Origin: Rhizophagus sp. LPA8_4_AMF
Taxonomy: Eukaryota; Glomeromycota; Glomeromycetes; Glomerales; Glomeraceae
NCBI GenBank assembly: GCA_021464525.1
Contig: JADRCO010000051.1
Span: 1-62,978, forward strand
Length of the DNA: 62,978 bases
Reading direction: 5' to 3'
Part shown: positions 57,701 to 62,978 of the stretch, piece after piece
Position numbering within the stretch: position 1 is the first letter of the stretch
Layout: every line of letters begins with the position of its first letter
Program-made: the position numbers and the translations under genes
Notes under the pieces: generated by a model
The model's database searches: none
What the model was told of the DNA's origin: nothing
The model's input: the letters and a program-made list of their open reading frames with translations, nothing else

Positions 57701-58929
57701 CACGTGTAATGTCATCTACCCATTTGTCAACCATATCACAACCTTTCTTTTTTCATTTTTCATATGTATTTTGGAACATTTTTTGCTGTAAAATTTATTT
57801 TTCACACCCATCTTTAAATGTCACATATGTTAATTTTGGCCGGTATTACGTAATTTTGCCCAGAGGCGCTGTATCGCTATCTGCGATGAATAAATTTACT
57901 CTAATTTCATTTTTATTAAATTTTATTATTTTTTTTTTTTTGTTAATCATATATATTAATGATTTTAAAGTATGTATTGTCATAAAGAATTCATTATAAA
58001 TTGTGTATCATTCATAGAACTTATAAATTATAAAAAAAAAATATTTATAATGAAGATTAATATTTTTAGATTTTGCTAACAGATCAAACAGAATCCAATT
58101 TTAGTCAAATTATATAAAAACAATTTAAAAAACATAAGCCTCTGTTTTTTTTTTAATAAAAAGGCTATTGATTTATTATAGCACATTTTTTCAGATTCAA
58201 TTCAAATCCGAATAAAAAAATGATATTACTCAAATTTATGATTTCAGTTATCATCAATAAAATTCTCAAATTTTTTTAACGAATTTTTATTTGATTTTTT
58301 TTTTAAAAAAAAAAAATAATTTTATTTGATATTTTTTATAATCACGTATTTTTATAAAAAAATTAATAAAAAACTTTTTATTTATAATAAATAGAATAAA
58401 ATTTTTTTTTGCGACAGCTTCTATTGTGAAATTAGTCAAGTTTCAGTTTGTGAGAGTGAATTAGTATCATAATCAATACTATAGTTAAGTCTAACATACA
58501 ATATTTTTTTTTATCAATATTTCTAAATAAAATTTTTTTATATGAACGTGGTAGTATTCAACCTAAAGCATACCTAGTATGATTTTTTTAAAAAAATTAC
58601 ACAAAGACCAATAATGCATGATTTATCAATTCAAGTCGTGCGCGGATAAATTAAAAAATTTTAATATCAGAAATTAAATTAAAAAATCCGGATTAATCTA
58701 AAATACCCGGTATTTAATTCATAACCGGCATAATTTAAAAAAATCAAAAAAATCTACAATAATAATAATTTTTATATGATACTTTACATAAGGTTTTATT
58801 TAATTAGTTGATGGTACACCTCAATAATAATGACATTAATAAATTTATTAGAGAAGTTTAGCTATTAGAAAATGAATATGTAAGTATTAGAATGAATACA
58901 TTGTGAAAAATTTTCTGATGTTGAATTTT
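57701..58929. other. AT-rich intergenic stretch
   Basis: No supported gene. The 96-codon Phe-rich ORF at 57709-57999 is not called. Confidence 0.4.
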
Positions 58930-59092
58930 ATTGCAAGTGGCAGTTTGGCAATTTTCAAAGCAAGGTAGATAGACAGATTGATACAATGAGAAAAAATATT
59001 GGAAAAGAAATCATATAAATGATTTTGTAGCTCTTAAATGTTTAAATGATTCAAAAGATGTTACATTAGAATTTATTGAAGTATAATATATA
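58930..59092 (+). pseudogene. Relic of a kinase N-lobe
   Basis: Bases 58945-59090 retain AIF, a TAG, IDR and then NDFVALKCLNDSKDVTLEFIE, which is the VALK strand and start of helix C of the zinc-ribbon kinases nearby, ending where their intron begins. No other kinase part was found. Confidence 0.65.
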
Positions 59093-61584
59093 TTAATCTA
59101 TTGTTTAATTTATTTAATGAAGCTTGAAGTATCACTATTAATTAATGCATTCTATAAATTATTTGTAGATTAAACATGGGAAATACCTTGGGAAGCAAAC
59201 TTTTTATTTGAAGAAAAGGAATTTCCATCACAGATATAAAATGTAAAGACTCATTAGAAGTTTTAAGGCTGGTTTGATAGAATTTATGTGAACATCGGCT
59301 TGTGTTCCAAAAAAGATAATGTGTTTGAAAGATTCACAAAAATAATGCATGTATGTGTTTGAAGTCTTGATTGGTGGGTGTAGGATATGAAAAGAAGGAT
59401 CTAATGAGAGTTATAAATCTTATTTTACATTAAATATAATTGTGATGATTATTTAAGTAGACTAGTATTCTTTAATATAAAATATTGATTTTGCTATAAT
59501 AAAATATAAATATTTATCAAAATTTATTTGTAAAAGTTGTGCGACCTATTGTCTTGTTGATCACGAACTTGCTTTGAAATTTTATCTAACCCGGGTAATT
59601 CGAGTGTTAAACTATATTGGGTCAGGTCAGGAGACAAGTTACATAAATGTAAACCGAATATTTAATTTTTATATTCGAGTCGAGTTCTCAAACCCGACCT
59701 GACTTGACCCTTTCGGAACATTAGGACTAAAGATTTTTTGGAAAAAAGTATTTACTTTTAGGTTCATTGTTGTATTATTATCTTTTCTTATAACAGAAAT
59801 AGCCTCTTTTATGATGAAGCTCACTTAACAAACGAATGAATTACACAATCAGGGTGAGTTTTACTGGCATGGTACTTATTAATGTTAATAATATTTATAT
59901 CAATAATTTGTGTTAGTAATTTATTTTATCATTAATAAATTATTAAATAATAATTACGTATTTTCATACATTTATTTACCTGTCAAAATTTTTATTGCTT
60001 ATTAAAACAATTTAATGTTCAACTTTAAATAGAAACTTTCGTGTGATCACATGATGATCACTATATTCCGAGATTTTCGTTTTTTTTCAAATCTTTACAT
60101 AATGGCACATGAACATAAAAAACTCCAGATGATTTAATTAAGATGGCTTTTTGTTTAAAAGAAAAAATAAAATAAAATAAATAATATCCTATAATAAAAA
60201 AAAACTCATTAATTTACTGTCTTTTTTTTTTTTTTTAAAAGAAAATAAAATTGAACCGTAATTATTACACAACATTATTAATATTTTTAACTAAATTATT
60301 ATTTTTATTTTTATAATTTTCATAATATTTTATCTTATGTTTATCATTTTACCATTTTATTACGTAGCTGACTGAGGATCCAGTGCGTAAAGCTTGAATC
60401 TTGATGCATAAACATATGCTTAAGCTTAAGCTTAAGTATAATATAATATTATAAAATGCAAGAAAAGTCCAAACCACATATAAGCATCATATATCGAATT
60501 TCATGGTTAGTATGATCATCAAATTAATTAAGACGATACTGCAATTAAGGTTAGACATATTGCACGGTGGTGTTCTTGGGGTAGTTAAATATTTGTCAAC
60601 CGCGTCACACTTCACGATTCTCTATTTGTTTTTTACAAAGTGTTAAATCATATTTATCACTCTCATTTGTTACATGTTTAATTTATTAACGTAATAATGC
60701 CGACCAAAAGTTACGTGTATGCAATTTCCTTTTTCGCTTTTTAACAAGAAATGATTTGAATGTCAATTTTTTCAGGTAATGAAATTCTGTAAAAGGAAGA
60801 ATAAAATAACTATTGCTATACTTTTATAATAATGATGAACCATAAATTATAGTGATACAATCATGTGTGAAAAATCTTACTCACAATTTTATAAATTTTT
60901 GTAACAAACAAAAATATCATGAGCAAGCAGATTTATTGATTCTAACAGATTTCAAATGATAAATCATTCAGATTACTAATAATATTTTTTTTTATTCTTT
61001 CTTATAAAAAAAGAAATAAAATTTAGATTTTATCTGATATATCAGTAATTTTCATGTATATGGTGTTTAAACCGCATAGATAATTTTTTTTTTTTTAAGA
61101 AAAAAATTCAAATTAGACTACCTCATCAAAGAAAACAAATCATCAATGTGGACAAATTTAGATACATTTATTTCTTTATATTTCTATTTTAAAATAAAAA
61201 TCGTAAATTATCAAAAATATTTGAACGTTTTTGAAATTACTTTATTTTTAAATGTAACCAAAAATAGAATGTCATGAACGGACATGACATAACATTCTAA
61301 CTACGATGGGAACATTTCGATTTTCAATTTTATAATTTGAAATCGATTAAATTTAACTTTGAACGCAAATTTCAATCTTTGTGGCGCAGCGATTTGATCA
61401 AAAAAAATACTTTGTATTTACATTTTCGCTTGACGTTTTTCAAAAAATATTACTATTGATTTTTCACGATTTTTAGACAATTGATTATATTTCTCAAGTA
61501 ATCTAGTAATAAATTCTCTCTTACGATTTAATGTTATTTTCTCTTTATAACATAGTATGAAGTTCATTTTAGAGAACTTTTTTA
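59093..61584. other. Mostly AT-rich intergenic stretch with small repeats
   Basis: Bases 59591-59713 form a loose inverted repeat with GGGTCAGGTCAGG on one side and CCTGACTTGACCC on the other, the pattern of some DNA-element ends. AAGCTTAAGCTTAAG repeats lie at 60420. Bases 60575-60710 resemble 51625-51790. No gene was seen. Confidence 0.4.
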
Positions 61585-61815
61585 TCAATTTTTATTTTTA
61601 TTTTTATTTAAACAGAAATATAAAAGTTATAACAAATCAAAAAAAGTATTAAAAATAATACAAACTAAGAAAAGCTATTACTAACTAATATATCGTACAC
61701 GGTACGGTGTGGGCTATTGCAACTATCGGAAAATAAAATCTAAGTTAAAAACGAAGTAGTTAATGATTCCGGTACAATAAACCACTATCCCACCTAAAAG
61801 GCCAGACCACCCCTG
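61585..61815 (-). mobile_element. LINE-like 3' end, 5'-truncated
   Basis: On the minus strand the sequence GGTGGTCTGGCCTTTTAGGT, GGTTTATTGTACCGG is followed by about 150 bp and an AAATAAAAATAAAAATAAAA tail. A G+C-richer 5' part and A-rich tail fit the end of a non-LTR retrotransposon. No target duplication could be defined and no coding part remains. Confidence 0.5.
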
Positions 61816-62796
61816 TAAAAAAAATACTAGAAAGAATAAAAGTATAATAAGAGGTACTCATACTATATATCAATATAAAATCAATAATATTCTGTCCGAA
61901 CATTATTTAATAAATTATTTTGAAGCAATCTATCAGCTTTAATTTTCCTTTAGTTAATCCCAAGGAAAGTACATTTAAGAATCCATACATCTTGCATTAT
62001 ACAATTAAAATAAATCCCGTATCTCATAAAGAATATTTATAAATTTGATCCTATTGTTAGTGTAATAATGAATGCAATTATATAATGATAAAGGAATGAA
62101 GCCTTTAATTAGGTTTAATTGTTTTGTAATTGGCTGAAAAATTATTTTATATTTATCAATTTTATTTCAATGTAAATTTAATAACATCATAATTATTGAA
62201 TAAAAAGATTTTATTACAAAATTGCTGAAATTCTATTTATTTCATATAAACTAAAGCAAGTGGGGACAAAGTCCCTCATGTAATGACAATCCCTAGATAA
62301 TTTGAAAGTCTATAATAATTTTTTTACAACTGTAAAAATCATATATAACCATATGTATTTTACTAACTAAATTAAAGTAATAAATTATTTCTAACAAAAT
62401 TCAACATATTATAATATTTCAATATGGATATTCTAGTAAAAAATATTTGCCTTATGAGTAAATTTAATATTAATATTATTTATTGACAAACCATTTTTTT
62501 GATAGCTTCTTATTGTACCTGTAGATGGTATATGTTTAAGCAGGTATTATGTATCATTTTTTTTACTTATTTCATATCATTTTAGTAAGATTATTTATGT
62601 AAATAATACTGCATTATATAATATTATTATCAATCTTTTATTTTAAAAAAAATCAAATTAATAATTTAGGAAATTTAAATAAATTTATTCAATCTATATT
62701 AGTAATTTTTTTATAATTGATTACAAACTGGTCCATTTAAAATATACTATCTATAATTCCAGTGATCAAATTATAAAACTAACATAACATTAAAAA
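61816..62796. other. AT-rich intergenic stretch
   Basis: No feature seen apart from a small GGGACAAAGTCCC palindrome near 62264. Confidence 0.4.
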
Positions 62797-62978
62797 TTAT
62801 TTGGCCAACATTTCCTCTATCTTATCTAATTTCTTTTCTAATTTTTCTAATGCTGATAATTTCTCCAATATTACCTCATTGTCAATAGGATTATGATTAA
62901 TTTGAAGTTCTTTTAATAATTTTTCCCGCATCTCTGTGAATTCCTTAGTATCCCATTCACCCTCTTTAATCAATCTTT
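62797..62978 (-). CDS. C-terminal part of a coiled-coil protein (5' part outside window)
   Basis: The minus strand is open from the window edge to TAA at 62799-62797, giving 59 residues rich in Glu, Lys and Leu (LIKEGEWDTKEFTEMREKLL, LEKLSALEKLEKKLDKIEEM). The heptad-like spacing of Leu suggests a coiled coil. No family can be named from this piece. Confidence 0.5.
   Translation of the reverse strand, partial: RLIKEGEWDTKEFTEMREKLLKELQINHNPIDNEVILEKLSALEKLEKKLDKIEEMLAK

Noticed and set aside
57709-57999. 96-codon Phe-rich ORF
   Set aside because: Hydrophobicity follows from T-rich DNA beside a T-rich degenerate repeat; no start context or homologue in the window.
1-62978. tRNA or rRNA genes
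   Set aside because: No cloverleaf with conserved A and B boxes and no rRNA segment was noticed, although this was judged by eye only.

Overview
The window is very A+T-rich eukaryotic DNA with short GT-AG introns, intron-split gene families in tandem, many decayed paralogues and many small inverted-repeat elements. The families present (BTB-BACK-TLDc proteins, ricin-type lectin fusions, tyrosine-kinase-like kinases with an N-terminal zinc ribbon, Sel1-repeat kinases, an F-box/LRR protein) are those expanded in Glomeromycotina. An arbuscular mycorrhizal fungus close to Rhizophagus is the most likely source; this is inferred from content, since no search could be run.

Layout. 1-14.7 kb: a plus-strand tandem array of BTB-BACK-TLDc genes (a 3' fragment, three intact two-exon genes, two decayed copies) with related 3' flanks, plus a broken AAA+ ATPase gene on the minus strand at 1.3-3.0 kb. 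12.2-12.8 kb: a pogo-like MITE and two 5'-truncated retroposons stacked through a shared target-site duplication. 14.7-22.3 kb: mostly intergenic, with dispersed repeats and G-rich purine tracts. 22.3-31.8 kb: two intact minus-strand six-exon genes joining a beta-trefoil (ricin B type) lectin to BTB-BACK-TLDc, one decayed copy, and between them a broken gene joining half a bromodomain to a PD-(D/E)XK-like domain. 32-38 kb: a decayed unknown gene, a frameshifted HGN pseudokinase and a BTB-BACK pseudogene truncated by a dispersed repeat. 39.0-42.0 kb: an intact five-exon kinase gene in which the zinc ribbon plus kinase N-lobe is repeated four times ahead of one C-lobe. 42.7-45.2 kb: an orphan ORF and a broken kinase-Sel1 gene. 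46.4-49.0 kb: a third lectin-BTB-BACK-TLDc gene carrying an in-frame foreign-looking insert with a membrane-helix sequence, and a retroposon in its promoter. 49-63 kb: mostly non-coding, with an F-box/LRR gene at 53.2-54.6 kb, a head-to-head pair of pseudogene fragments at 55-56 kb, a kinase relic and a LINE-like 3' end.

How the genes may work together. BTB-BACK proteins usually act as Cullin-3 substrate adaptors, F-box proteins serve Cullin-1 ligases, TLDc domains are linked to oxidative-stress resistance and V-ATPase regulation, and the kinases would signal. The region looks like a rapidly changing repertoire of sensing and turnover proteins shaped by tandem duplication, gene conversion, exon duplication and mobile-element insertion. 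The observations most worth following are the four-fold N-lobe kinase, the lectin-BTB-BACK-TLDc fusion with its constant 15-nt microexon, and the 163-bp insert in the third lectin gene.
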